Shown: positions 51,999-62,323 of the stretch, piece by piece | How positions within the stretch are numbered: the first letter of the stretch is position 1 | How the letters are laid out: each line of letters starts with the position of its first letter | NCBI RefSeq assembly: GCF_021134715.1 | Contig: NC_060023.1 | Coordinates: 8,122,001 to 8,186,000, forward strand | Origin: Daphnia pulex | Lineage: Eukaryota; Arthropoda; Branchiopoda; Diplostraca; Daphniidae | DNA length: 64,000 bases | Direction of reading: 5' to 3' | Translations under genes and position numbers: made by a program | Notes under the pieces: model-generated | The model's input: only the letters and a program-made list of their open reading frames with translations | Database searches by the model: none | Told to the model about the DNA's origin: nothing

Positions 51999-53597
51999 AT
52001 GAACTACCACAAGCCTCTTCTTCTTCTTCTGCCAAGAGCGGCCTCAGTGCTGCTGGCCGTCCTCTGCCTGGTCGGAAGCCTCGACATCGGCTCGGCCATG
52101 CCCAGAGTCAGGGACCGTCCGTCCGGCGGCGACCCGACGGATGCGCTGGATCAGCGCATCGGCGTCCTCCTGCACAAGATTTCCAAGCCGATCGTTTTGG
52201 AGAGTTCGGCTGAGTATAATGTGATCGGCGTCCAGAAATCCGACAAAACACCCGTCCCATCCGAGCTCAGATCGGACGTCAGAGCGGCCGTTTTCGTCCT
52301 CCGTGAGACTCAACTTCAAATGCTGTCCGCCCTGTCGGCTCAAATTAAAATCCAGGAGAAATTGGCATTGTGGGCGCCCCATATGCCCAAGGTAATTTTT
52401 CAAATTTTTCAAATTTCCCGCCTCTTTTGATTTGACTACAATTGCCTATAAAATCGACAGACTGAAGACCGTCAGATGGAAAATCAAATGGCCAACGTCT
52501 TTCAAAAGATCTCTTCGCCTTCGTCGTCCAGCAGCAGCCAAGGATGGACGAAGACGGCCGGGCGACCCAACAATAAAGTGGACGACATGAGTGACAATTC
52601 CGAAGCGCTTTACTCGGCCATCAAGGAGATCGTCGTCGTTTTCCAGGAGACTCAGTTCAAAATCTCGTCCATCCTGGCCGTCCAGGCCGACATCCAAGCC
52701 CGACTCGACTACTGGAAAATCCAGCTGGACCGAATTTTCGTTCCAGAAGTCAAGATGGCGCCGTCCAGCATCCCCCCGAGGGAAATTCCATGTTACGCCG
52801 ATGACACTCGTATGAATTTCAATTCATCCCAAATCAATTTCCGTCCAAGATTAATGAAATAATTTTATTTGCACCGTTTAGAATCCAAGTCCAGCTGGCT
52901 CCTGAAGGCGTACGAGTGCAACTCGGTGAAACACGCCACTTTCTGGATCACTTCCGGCGCCAATTGGCAATTCAAGTACGGCAACCAATCGGCTCTGCAG
53001 TTGGCCGTCAGCCAGAACTGGACTCCCGTGGTCCATTTGCTGTTCAAACGCGGGGCCGATTGCCGGACCCAATCCTCGTCCCAACACGAAGAGACGCTCC
53101 TCCATCAGGCCGTCAGGGAGGACGCCGAAGTTTCGCTCTTCCGGCAGCTCCTGGCCAGCTGCGAAGTCAACGCCACCGACAGTCTACAGAAGCAGACGGC
53201 CCTTCACATTGCGGCCGAGCTGGGCAGGAAAGAGCTGGTCGTCTTGCTGATCAAACAGGGGCGGGCCAACGTGGAAGCCCAGGATGAAATGGGATTCCGT
53301 CCGCTTCATTTCGCCATTAGGAGCCCGGCGATAGTGACCCTGTTGGTGGGCATGGGCGTCGATATCGGAGCGACGACAGTGACGGGAATGACGCCACTCC
53401 ATCTGGCCGTCATCGAGAAGCAAATGGCGACGGTGAAGATCCTGGTGAAGGCCGGCGCCAAGGTCGGCAACGCCCTGGACATCTACGGTCACACGCCGCT
53501 GGACTACGCCGCCCTCATGTCCGACCACGAAATGCGGGCCTTACTGGCCCCTTACGCAACTGTCGAGGAATATCTCGTAGGAATCCCCTCCAATTGA
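51999..53597 (+). CDS. Predicted secreted protein: duplicated helical motif plus ankyrin repeats
   Basis: Three exons (51999-52391, 52461-52809, 52882-53597) give 485 residues. The N-terminus is a clear signal peptide (LLLLLPRAASVLLAVLCLVG, likely cut near GSA). Residues ~93-129 and ~180-220 are related helical segments: VLRETQLQMLSALSAQIKIQ and VFQETQFKISSILAVQADIQ, each ending in a Trp (LALW, LDYW). They sit in separate exons, suggesting exon duplication. From ~residue 275 there are six ankyrin-type repeats, with ALHIAAELG, PLHFAI, PLHLAV and PLDYAAL signatures. No membrane segment other than the signal peptide is seen. Ankyrin repeats are usually intracellular, so export is unusual. I do not recognise the family. 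Helical region plus ankyrin repeats vaguely recalls latrotoxin-like architecture, but nothing in the sequence shows toxicity and this protein is much shorter. Confidence 0.82.
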
Positions 53598-56500
53598 AAT
53601 TTTAAAAAATAATAATAATTAACTAAAATAATAACAAAATTTGAAAAAATGTATAATTAATTTTTCTGACGGCGCGCAAATCCAAATTGGATCTAATTTA
53701 AATATTTTCGTTTTTTTTAAACTCTGCTGGATATGTATACCTGTTTGAAAATAAATCTACTCAAAACGTGAATGAATTAATCTAAATGATCTTTTATTGA
53801 AATGAAAATCATAAATCGAACGCTGGACGAAGTGACTGCTGGGCGAGTTTTGCGTCGAATAAGATGACGGCGACTGGGAATAATATTTGGCGATTGATTT
53901 TGTTTTCAAAGTGATTATAGTTATACCATATGAAGTTATATACGCATGGTTCAAAGAGTACAGCAGATGGAATGGCTTGAAAAATACGCCTACGGGTCCC
54001 GGTCTCTCCGCTCCAGTACGTCAGCGTTATCTAACACATTTTTGTTCGAGTCCATTCGGTGAAAAAACTAGAAATTAAAAATAATAATAAAAAAAAAAGT
54101 TGCGTCAAATTGTGGGTAATCTTAATGTAATAGCGGGTTATCAACGCTCGTATATCCCGGGGGAACCAATCATGTAATCAAAAGGCCTAATTGAGAGTCG
54201 TCAAAAGCAGAGGCATCAGCAGCCGGGCAAATAGGGCGGAGTCACAGTTTCTACAGCGCATTAGAGGAGTTGCTGGCGTCTATAACTAAACAACAAAAAA
54301 TCGTGTCCTTCTTGGGAGGGAATCTCAATAGTGATCGCCGAGTAGGGCACGCACCATTAAATTGATAACAAGCAACGCCGAGTTGTTGTTTTTATGAGAG
54401 CTATAGGAACGCCATAGACGTAGTATGGATGTGATGGCAGCAATTCGATGGAAACCGAAATGAAGTAAATAAATAAACATCTCCCAGCTCGCCTTACAGA
54501 TTGTTAATTTCCGTCGATAACCTTTTGAACCGCAGTCGCCACCTACCGTCCGAGGCTTCCACTAAATTTCAGATTATTAAAGCGCCAAACTTAAAAAAAT
54601 AAAATACGCAAATGTAACATTTGACAGCTCAACAAGATTTCTAACGATGCAGCGAATAAAAGATGAAAAATAGAAAGGGAATTTATTAATTTTCGTCCCA
54701 CTTGTTCTTAGAAACTGGAAGTATTTCTGACTCTCCAAGTATTAGAAGTTGCTTCAAATAACTTTTTTTGGGGGGTAACCTGACAGAACCGGAAAGTCGT
54801 AAAAATAAGCAGGCAATTAAGCATTGATGCTAATACGCAGCAGCAACACCAACCAAAACAACACGGACAATGTCTAAAAAAGTTCGTACACAATCCACTA
54901 TAAGACTCATTCAGGGCTGGTTTACAATAAGCTTCTTAAACAAGGATCTTAGGTAATAGGATGATTAAGAATACTCGGTGCGGACGATTGTAGTCAACTT
55001 TTTGCCATTGAATTTTGATGATCTACCATTCCATATTGTTACGACGGCAGTGGTTAAGGCTCTTACCTTCATGTTTATTGTCTATTCATTTGATTGTGAA
55101 ATTTATTACAATTTCTATGACGAACCGCATTACGCGCTATATAAGTTGACTCAAGTTGGGGACGCGCATTTGAAAGCCGGAACCTTAATACTTTTTTCTG
55201 AGTTTACGTGCTTAACGCAAAGGTAAAACTGGTAAAGTAATGAAGCAACAAAGAGACAGGCCCTGCCTACAGAGTACAGACAGTCGTATCAACAAACAGA
55301 GTTTCTCTTTCAGCTGATTCCAAGAGTCTGATCATTTATTATTTAACAAGTCAGCCCCCGCTGGTGAAGCGAACATTCAAATGATGAAAAAGTCAATCGT
55401 TGGCACTTGCACTGTATGCTGTATCGTATAACCGAAGCTGAAACTCTGCGATAAATAATTGATTGCGTTGCCAAGGCACAAGGCTGGAATGAATAGGTAA
55501 CTAGACATTGATTTGTGGTGGTCGTACTGATTCTAAACTTTGTTTGAATTAACTACTCGTCTATTGAAGGTAGAACCACTAGAACGTTTCATCTGTTGAG
55601 GACTGGACACGGTCATTTTTCAATTTTGAATAAGCAAATCGGCTAGCCGCGAGCAGAGTAATGGTTACACCAGGCAGGATAGGAAAAGGGCGTTCTCACT
55701 CAGATACACGAGGACATCTAAAGAAAGAGGAAGAAGAGATCATCGAAAGTTTATGCTATCAAACAAGATGCTGTTTATCTAAATTAAAATGTGTTACAAA
55801 GAAATATTTACAGAAACATCAAGTCAGGAAAATTTTATAATGAGAAACTGTGTAAACCCTTGAATTTTTAATAAACAGGAACATTTAGGGTTTTCCTGTG
55901 CTGCATTCAAGAAAGGCATGCATCATTAAAATTATGTCTCGCAGGTCACAGGTAATTAAAAGTAATAAAAATGTTTACCATTTGTGATGATATTGAGATT
56001 CTTGCTGATGACAGCTCCTCAGCACGAGAAAAACTTCAATGTCTTTTTGTTATGATGGCCGGCAACATTTTCATTTCAAATCGTTGTCTTCATTTTTCTT
56101 TTATTACTCTTAAACCCTGTTAAAATTTGTTTTAACATAAGAAAACAATCCTATATCCCAATATTAACTTTAAATAAGGAAAATTTAGGTTATAAACTTA
56201 AAATTACATCAACAAAATATACAAATTAACGAAAAAAACTTACACACTGTACATTCTCTCAAAGGAGAAGCATATAATGCTGATCTTCCTGATGCTACGG
56301 TTAAAAACGAAACTGAAGTAAAAGACAACAAAAATCTCCCCATAATTAAACACGAGAACTTGTCATCGCTTTTAGCTGGGCGAGCTGGCTGCGCAAGGAA
56401 TATGGGTAACAAAGTCAACAGTTTAAACATCATTTTCAGATCCAGTTCCTACCAACGTTGCATGTAGGGGGCAATAAATTTTCTTCTTTTTTGTCAGTAA

Positions 56501-56703
56501 GATGCATTTTGTAAGCTCTATCTGAATAATCTGATCATATCTCGAGGAAAATTATTTCCCAGTTAGCAACGGATTCGTAGGTATCCTTGGAAAATCACGG
56601 AAGAATTGAGGAAACAAAAGGTGTAGATCAAGATCGACTTACATGTTTGGCACTATGGCACACCATCATCTTCACCGCTCATGAAACGTGAGACATCCCG
56701 TTC
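53598..56703. other. Intergenic, no gene supported
   Basis: About 3.1 kb of AT-rich DNA. AATAAA at 53748-53753, about 150 bp past the ankyrin gene stop, is a plausible polyadenylation signal. The short frames at 54978-55226 (plus) and 56209-56433 (minus) show no recognisable domains. Confidence 0.5.
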
Positions 56704-56706
56704 ATA

Positions 56707-57746
56707 TAGTCTGGGAGCTGGGTGACCAAAAAATGATTTTTGTTTAGCAAAAGGTTTGAGGCTAAAATGTGGTTAGGGGGGGTATGACACACACGAAAAG
56801 CCACGTCTGTCGACTGGCGGCCGGGGCGTTCAAGCGTGACGCGATCCCGAAATCGGCGTGAACGGTAAAAAAATCAACTTTGTTTAGCAAGCCCAAATTA
56901 TATCTTAAAAAATAGAGGGATATCAACTTTATTTAGTTTCCGACAGACAGACGTCATAATCTGGGGCCTTGGGGCCATCAGACGTCGGTGTGTAAGAAAT
57001 TTTACGAAATTTCAGTAAATTGTGAAAATGGCAACGCTGCATCCTAAGCGCCTAATTTTAAATAGAGAGAGTTGGGGAGGATCTGTGAGTTTTTAACTAA
57101 GTAAATGTGAACAGAAAATGCATTTTTCGGTTTTTTAAATAAGATTATGCATTTATTTTGTTTAACTGATAATTTTTTGATTATTTGGTTAGTGTAATTT
57201 GGTTGCTAAATTTTTGGCGGTTCAAATTTCTTCCCTATGTAACCCGCTTTTTTTCTGCTCCTCTTTCGTAAATGCATACCGAACGTCACGGGAAACCCTT
57301 GACTAACATACGTTATGGTTTTCCCCTGTATTAGCATGGGTTGTTCCCCGCTTATGTGTATGCGCTTTGATGATATCGGAAACAAACGCCAATCGGAGCT
57401 ATCGACCAATACTCGTTCTTCTTCTTCTTTCTTTTTGACGATATCTTTTAAGTATATTACTTATTTATACTATAGGCTACATATAGGCCTACTTGTGTAT
57501 AGTTTCCCCGTGCTGTTGAAGAGAGACGGGACTCTCTCTGGTTGTCCCGCGGCCAACCACTTGCCCATCCGCATCGAATAAATCGGACGCTTCACGCTAT
57601 TGCAGCTGGAGTTGGTGTCGACCAATTTGATCCGATCGACGACGACGGCCAACGATGTCAACCGTTTGGTTTCTTATTCTCGCTATATTGACGCAACAGA
57701 GAGAGTCTTATATATATTATATAGCACCGTAGGACTATAATAGACA
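56707..57746 (+). repeat. Left inverted arm, with a 258-bp extra block
   Basis: 1040 nt. It matches the right arm in reverse complement from 56707 to about 57456, then again from about 57715 to 57746 (ending CTATAATAGACA). The intervening ~258 bp is absent from the right arm. The junction lies in TATA-type microhomology. A 66-residue frame in the arm (minus strand, ending 57206) is repeated in the other arm and has no known domain. Confidence 0.8.
57457..57714 (+). repeat. Arm-specific insertion (or deletion in the partner arm)
   Basis: About 258 bp present only in the left arm. It includes ATATAGGCCTA (57481-57491), the reverse complement of an 11-mer recurrent beside the POU gene. Boundaries are ambiguous by a few bases because both junctions are TATA-rich. 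Confidence 0.65.
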
Positions 57747-58289
57747 TGATAAATGAGCGGAAAGAGATGGATGTGCCACTATATCGCAACAACCTGTTGA
57801 TGCGCTGGTCACACCGTCACGAGCACGTCAGTATTTTCTGTTATCATTTGGTTCAGTAAAAAATAAGCTGGCGAGAAAGATTCATGAATAAATAAGTAAA
57901 ATAGGGCAGTTTGACTGCCGTCAGCTTGACGTGATGTCGTATAGAAGAAAAATAAGAAATTTGATAACGCGATCCATCGAGGGTCCGGCCCAATTTTCGA
58001 TTCCGGAGAAAACTCGAGTCTGTCACGTCCGAGAGATATTGAGCTGGGCATATTTACAACTATTATATAGAGATGTGCTGGTTGTGTGACCAGCCTTTAT
58101 TTTTTAAGGGCTCACACGCTGTTGCTGACCCGGTCCTGTGTGTTTTAGGTTGGTCACGAGCCCTCGGAGCATTTTTGCCCGACTATATAGAAATTTATTT
58201 ATTTTTATATTTTGGGTGGCGATTGGTGGTACACAGCGCAACCTTCCAGGACCACAACCCTGACTCCGAAAAGCCATAGGGGGTTAGCT

Positions 58290-58327
58290 CCGTATGCATG
58301 CATACGGTCGTGATTGCAATCACGACC
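58290..58327. repeat. Two abutting perfect palindromes in the element's spacer
   Basis: CCGTATGCATGCATACGG (58290-58307, 18 bp) is a perfect palindrome. It overlaps by two bases a second, 22-bp perfect palindrome (58306-58327) with half-site GGTCGTGATTG mirrored around a GC centre. Together they form a double-cruciform or paired binding-site structure within the foldback spacer. Confidence 0.85.
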
Positions 58328-58694
58328 TTGTGGCAGGCCCTTCTTTCAAGCACAGACGACTGCTGCTATACGTAGAGTAGTGATGGACACAATCAGCCGC
58401 GGGAAAAGATATGAGAAGCCACACAAGAGACCAAAATTTCGAAAGAATAAAAAAAGAGAAAACGTTTGGTGATTGGATTGATGCATCCAAATAAAAAAAT
58501 CAAAAGAAAAAAGAATCTCTTGGACATTTTCGATTCAATATAGGTTAATGGGTATTTAGGCCTGATGCCGTCTTATATTTTCTAACAGAAAAGAAAAAAG
58601 AATTGAAAAACTCCGGGCGGAAAAACGAATGTCTTTCGAAATGGAGGGAGTGAGTCATTAAAACGTAAGAAGTTTAGGTATATTATTTGGAAGT

Positions 58695-59476
58695 TGTCTA
58701 TTATAGTCCTACGGTGCTATATAATATATACTTAAAAGATATCGTCAAAAAGAAAGAAGAAGAAGAACGAGTATTGGTCGATAGCTCCGATTGGCGTTTG
58801 TTTCCGATATCATCAAAGCGCATACACATAAGCGGGGAACAACCCATGCTAATACAGGGGAAAACCATAACGTATGTTAGTCAAGGGTTTCCCGTGACGT
58901 TCGGTATGCATTTACGAAAGAGGAGCAGAAAAAAAGCGGGTTACATAGGGAAGAAATTTGAACCGCCAAAAATTTAGCAACCAAATTACACTAACCAAAT
59001 AATCAAAAAATTATCAGTTAAACAAAATAAATGCATAATCTTATTTAAAAAACCGAAAAATGCATTTTCTGTTCACATTTACTTAGTTAAAAACTCACAG
59101 ATCCTCCCCAACTCTCTCTATTTAAAATTAGGCGCTTAGGATGCAGCGTTGCCATTTTCACAATTTACTGAAATTTCGTAAAATTTCTTACACACCGACG
59201 TCTGATGGCCCCAAGGCCCCAGATTATGACGTCTGTCTGTCGGAAACTAAATAAAGTTGATATCCCTCTATTTTTTAAGATATAATTTGGGCTTGCTAAA
59301 CAAAGTTGATTTTTTTACCGTTCACGCCGATTTCGGGATCGCGTCACGCTTGAACGCCCCGGCCGCCAGTCGACAGACGTGGCTTTTCGTGTGTGTCATA
59401 CCCCCCCTAACCACATTTTAGCCTCAAACCTTTTGCTAAACAAAAATCATTTTTTGGTCACCCAGCTCCCAGACTA
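58695..59476 (-). repeat. Right inverted arm
   Basis: 782 nt, the reverse complement of the left arm without its 258-bp block; I found no mismatch on reading the shared portions. The frame at 58687-58977 (plus) repeats the left-arm frame with extra N-terminal residues and is treated as repeat sequence, not as a gene. Confidence 0.8.
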
Positions 59477-59479
59477 ATA

Positions 59480-61263
59480 GGAGTGGTAAACTGGTAATCC
59501 AATCCAACCAGAAGAGAAAATGCAGCAAGAGAGAGAGAGCACGGCTCTTATCTTCATGCGATTTTTGACGAGACTCTAGGTCGCTCTGACGACTCTCGAT
59601 ATCTCGAAGAGCCATCCGATCGAGGAGACATCCACACCAACCTAAGTTCATTAAACATTATGTGAATACATTTTCATCTGAAAAATATACTAAGCCGTTT
59701 TACTTAGTTTACCTTGTTCAGCAAGATATAGGAGGGTATCTAACTGGACGACTGTCTCAATAACTGAGCAACCAACCAACTGCATTACTCCTCGGGTGGG
59801 ATAAATTTCCTTATGCTAAAAAAAGGGTCACGAAGTATTGCAGTAAGGAGATATTGATGCTTATCTTTATCATACGGGTGATGAATTTAGTAAGGCATCA
59901 AGCAGAACTGGAACATGTATGCATACATACACATGGTATTATTCACGTCACACTCTTGATGTCACTAAAACTCTAAGCAGCAATGGGACAATGAAATTCT
60001 CTACATTATTTACAAATTTACACAAATTTACCTATGAGAAATAAAACTCTACCTATCCTTCAGCTGGGGTGCCTTCTAAACAGAAGCAGAAACATCCATA
60101 GCAACAAACATGCTGTTGCAAGTTACACCACCAAAATTGTGAAATTCAGTAATGATCCTATGGTTTAAGCGCAAGGATACCTATGTTATAAGAAAATATA
60201 AATTGTAATGGTCTGGTAGCAGCAATGGGGAAATACCTTATTTCAGCACATTTGTATTCCACTACATGTGGGCTTCAAACATGAGTTTTAGGTTTTTGAC
60301 AGCATAATGGGCCTAATGGATGGAAATTGACTGAGCGCTAAGTCAACACAAGCCATTTCAATGTTCACCTTCTTCTCTCCGCCATCCATTGTCCGTTACT
60401 TGATGATTCACCCTTATCAATGAATCATTGATCATGGCAACTGACAAAGTAGCCCCCCGGTCACCGCCGCCCCCCGATTTTGAAAAGTGAAATGTGGATC
60501 TGCCACCTGTTGATAAATAAAACCACGGAATTTAACTTTGTTTGGCGGTTTTCTGAAATCTTATTAATTATGTATAGGTACCATTATGTATAGGTTCTTC
60601 GTGACATGTACGTAAACGTACTTTTCGACTTAATAAGAAAAATGAAGTATCTGAATTAAGGAAGTGACCAACTTAATAAACAAATCCTTAAAGAACTTAA
60701 AGAGGAAGGTGGCTGAGTTGATTAAGTCACAATGATATGCCGCAGAACAACAGGGTACTTGTGTTCGACTCCTCCAAGAAGCATAACTACTTTCTCACTA
60801 AAGCTGGTTTTGTGGAACGTGATGATGAAAGATGTGGATGCCTTTCGGCTAAATTGTTGGCAAATACTGATTAAAAACCGGTGTTTGACTTGATTATCGT
60901 ACGGTTTCCGAATGATTAAATTACGCGGAGGCAAGACGTAAACAGTTGAAATTCTTTGATCGGCTCAGACCAGTCAAATGAAATTTCTTCTACATCTGGC
61001 GGTCATCTCCAAACTTGTTTTCTTTTTTCAATTTTTGTTCCAATATTTACATTAAGCTATAAGTTGTAATAATTTATTTTAAAAAATTTTATTTTTTGTT
61101 CTGCTTTTGAAAATTTGTAATCACTACTCGGAAATTGATTGTTTGTTCATAATTTTTGTGGGCGACTTTCATTTGAGTTTGTTTTAAGTTGTGTTTTTTT
61201 TTTTTTATTGTGACATGACCTGGTTTTGTGAAGAACGGGTGTAGTTAGGTTTTGTCGGCCGAA
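59480..61263. other. Intergenic, no gene supported except a tRNA-like fragment
   Basis: About 1.8 kb between the foldback element and the proline-rich frame. Besides the tRNA-like segment (separate entry) it holds only AT-rich DNA, including a poly(T) tract just before 61210. Confidence 0.5.
60703..60780 (+). repeat. tRNA-like segment, possible SINE head or tRNA pseudogene
   Basis: TGGCTGAGTTGATTAAG (60710-60726) resembles a Pol III A box of Ser/Leu-type tRNAs, and GTGTTCGACTCC (60761-60772) resembles a B box, 34 nt later. The T stem and acceptor arms do not pair properly, so it is not an intact tRNA. A tRNA-derived short interspersed element or decayed tRNA gene fits best. Confidence 0.4.
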
Positions 61264-61735
61264 ATGGAATTGTTAAATTTTACGGATCGAAAACCTCCCC
61301 TACCATCTCCGGTTCCTGCCCAGCGTCCTGTTCTGCCTCCGTACCCTTCGCCAATTCCCACCCGGCCTCCGCAATCACTTCCCGTTAGACCTTTCCCTTC
61401 AGTTCCTCTGCAACCACTTCCAGCTCCTCCTTCAGTTCCTGTCTATCCGCAACCGTTTCCAGCACCTTCATCACTTCCTGTCCGGCCTCTAATGCCGCCA
61501 CCTACTCCTGCCTCCACCACCACCAACAACTGTCAAACCAGCCAGGCCCATTACCACTCGACCCACAACAACATCTCTTTCTCCTGACAAGTACTGGAAG
61601 CAAACTTGGACTACTTCGGCTCCCAATTTGATCTGCAACAAGAGGTGGTGTTGGGACGGTCAAATGTTTTTCGACACAATAGGCGATTCAACTGAGAAAA
61701 GCGTTAATATTTTCAAAAAACCTACACTACCGTGA
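61264..61735 (+). pseudogene. Proline-rich reading frame, apparently frameshifted
   Basis: From ATG at 61264 a frame encodes a Pro-rich repetitive protein (units such as LPVRPFPSVPLQPLPAPP and SVPVYPQPFPAP) and stops at 61587. From about 61500 the +1 frame instead continues the same composition (PPPTTVKPARPITTRPTTT) into SPDKYWKQTWTT and a Trp/Cys/Lys-containing tail, stopping at 61733-61735. The composition jump between frames within a CCA/CTC-rich run suggests a one-base indel in a formerly single frame of about 155 residues. Alternatives are an assembly error or a genuine short protein ending at 61587. No domain or signal peptide is recognised. Confidence 0.45.
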
Positions 61736-62323
61736 AATGTGTTCACAATTTGATCACTAATACGCTCAATGCCTCGGAAACAATTAAACCAACGCAATAA
61801 TCAATCAAAATTTAAATTATTAGCGTACACAAACATAAAGTCTTTCCACCGTAGATGTTCGTAGACGTGTCATACAGACAAATTTGTTAGGTACAAAACA
61901 AGCCTGATCTGCAGTCGTTCAAATGAGTTGTTTAATGAACCCTGACTGAGTAAACGAAAAAGGCTAAGGAAAAATAGTTTCAGTCCACCGCCTAGCTCAG
62001 GAATAATCGTACTCAGTACTATCTAAGTATCTAACGATTAATAGTATAGATTTAATAGTCAACAAGGAAGAATAGAGGTAAAATTTTTTCCTACCTTTAA
62101 GCCTGGGAAATACGGCCAGGCATCCATTCCATCCACAGAATAGTTGACTGTTACACCAGCCGCGAGCCCGCGAAAGAGAATTAAAGAGCAGTAGTCCGAG
62201 TGGTGAGACAGGGCTTGTGTGGTAGTAGTTAATGGCGGCCTCTATGATCGAGCATGACATACACGTCTGTGATTTAAACATTGGGACTGTCTCCTCGAAC
62301 AATTTGTAATATTTCTGCTAAAA
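61736..62323. promoter_or_regulatory. Intergenic, expected NAT10 promoter region
   Basis: About 590 bp with no supported gene, ending at the NAT10 ATG. No clear TATA box; a TCATTT/initiator choice cannot be made. It is a housekeeping-type 5' flank by position only. Confidence 0.35.

Larger units (their letters stand above)
56707..59476. mobile_element. Foldback-type element with long inverted arms
   Basis: The two ends are reverse complements: TAGTCTGGGAGCTGGGTG at 56707 and the mirrored CACCCAGCTCCCAGACTA ending at 59476. The arms stay apparently identical for about 780 nt, apart from one 258-bp block in the left arm. Both flanks carry ATA (56704-56706 and 59477-59479), compatible with a 3-bp target-site duplication. 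The 0.95-kb spacer encodes no recognisable transposase. This fits a non-autonomous long-TIR or foldback DNA transposon of about 2.77 kb. The near-identity suggests recent insertion, gene conversion, or a local inverted duplication. Superfamily not determined. Confidence 0.75.

Noticed and set aside
57206-58977. Repeated 66-residue peptide in the two arms treated as a duplicated gene
   Set aside because: It lies wholly inside the inverted repeat and shows no recognisable domain, so it is not evidence for a gene.
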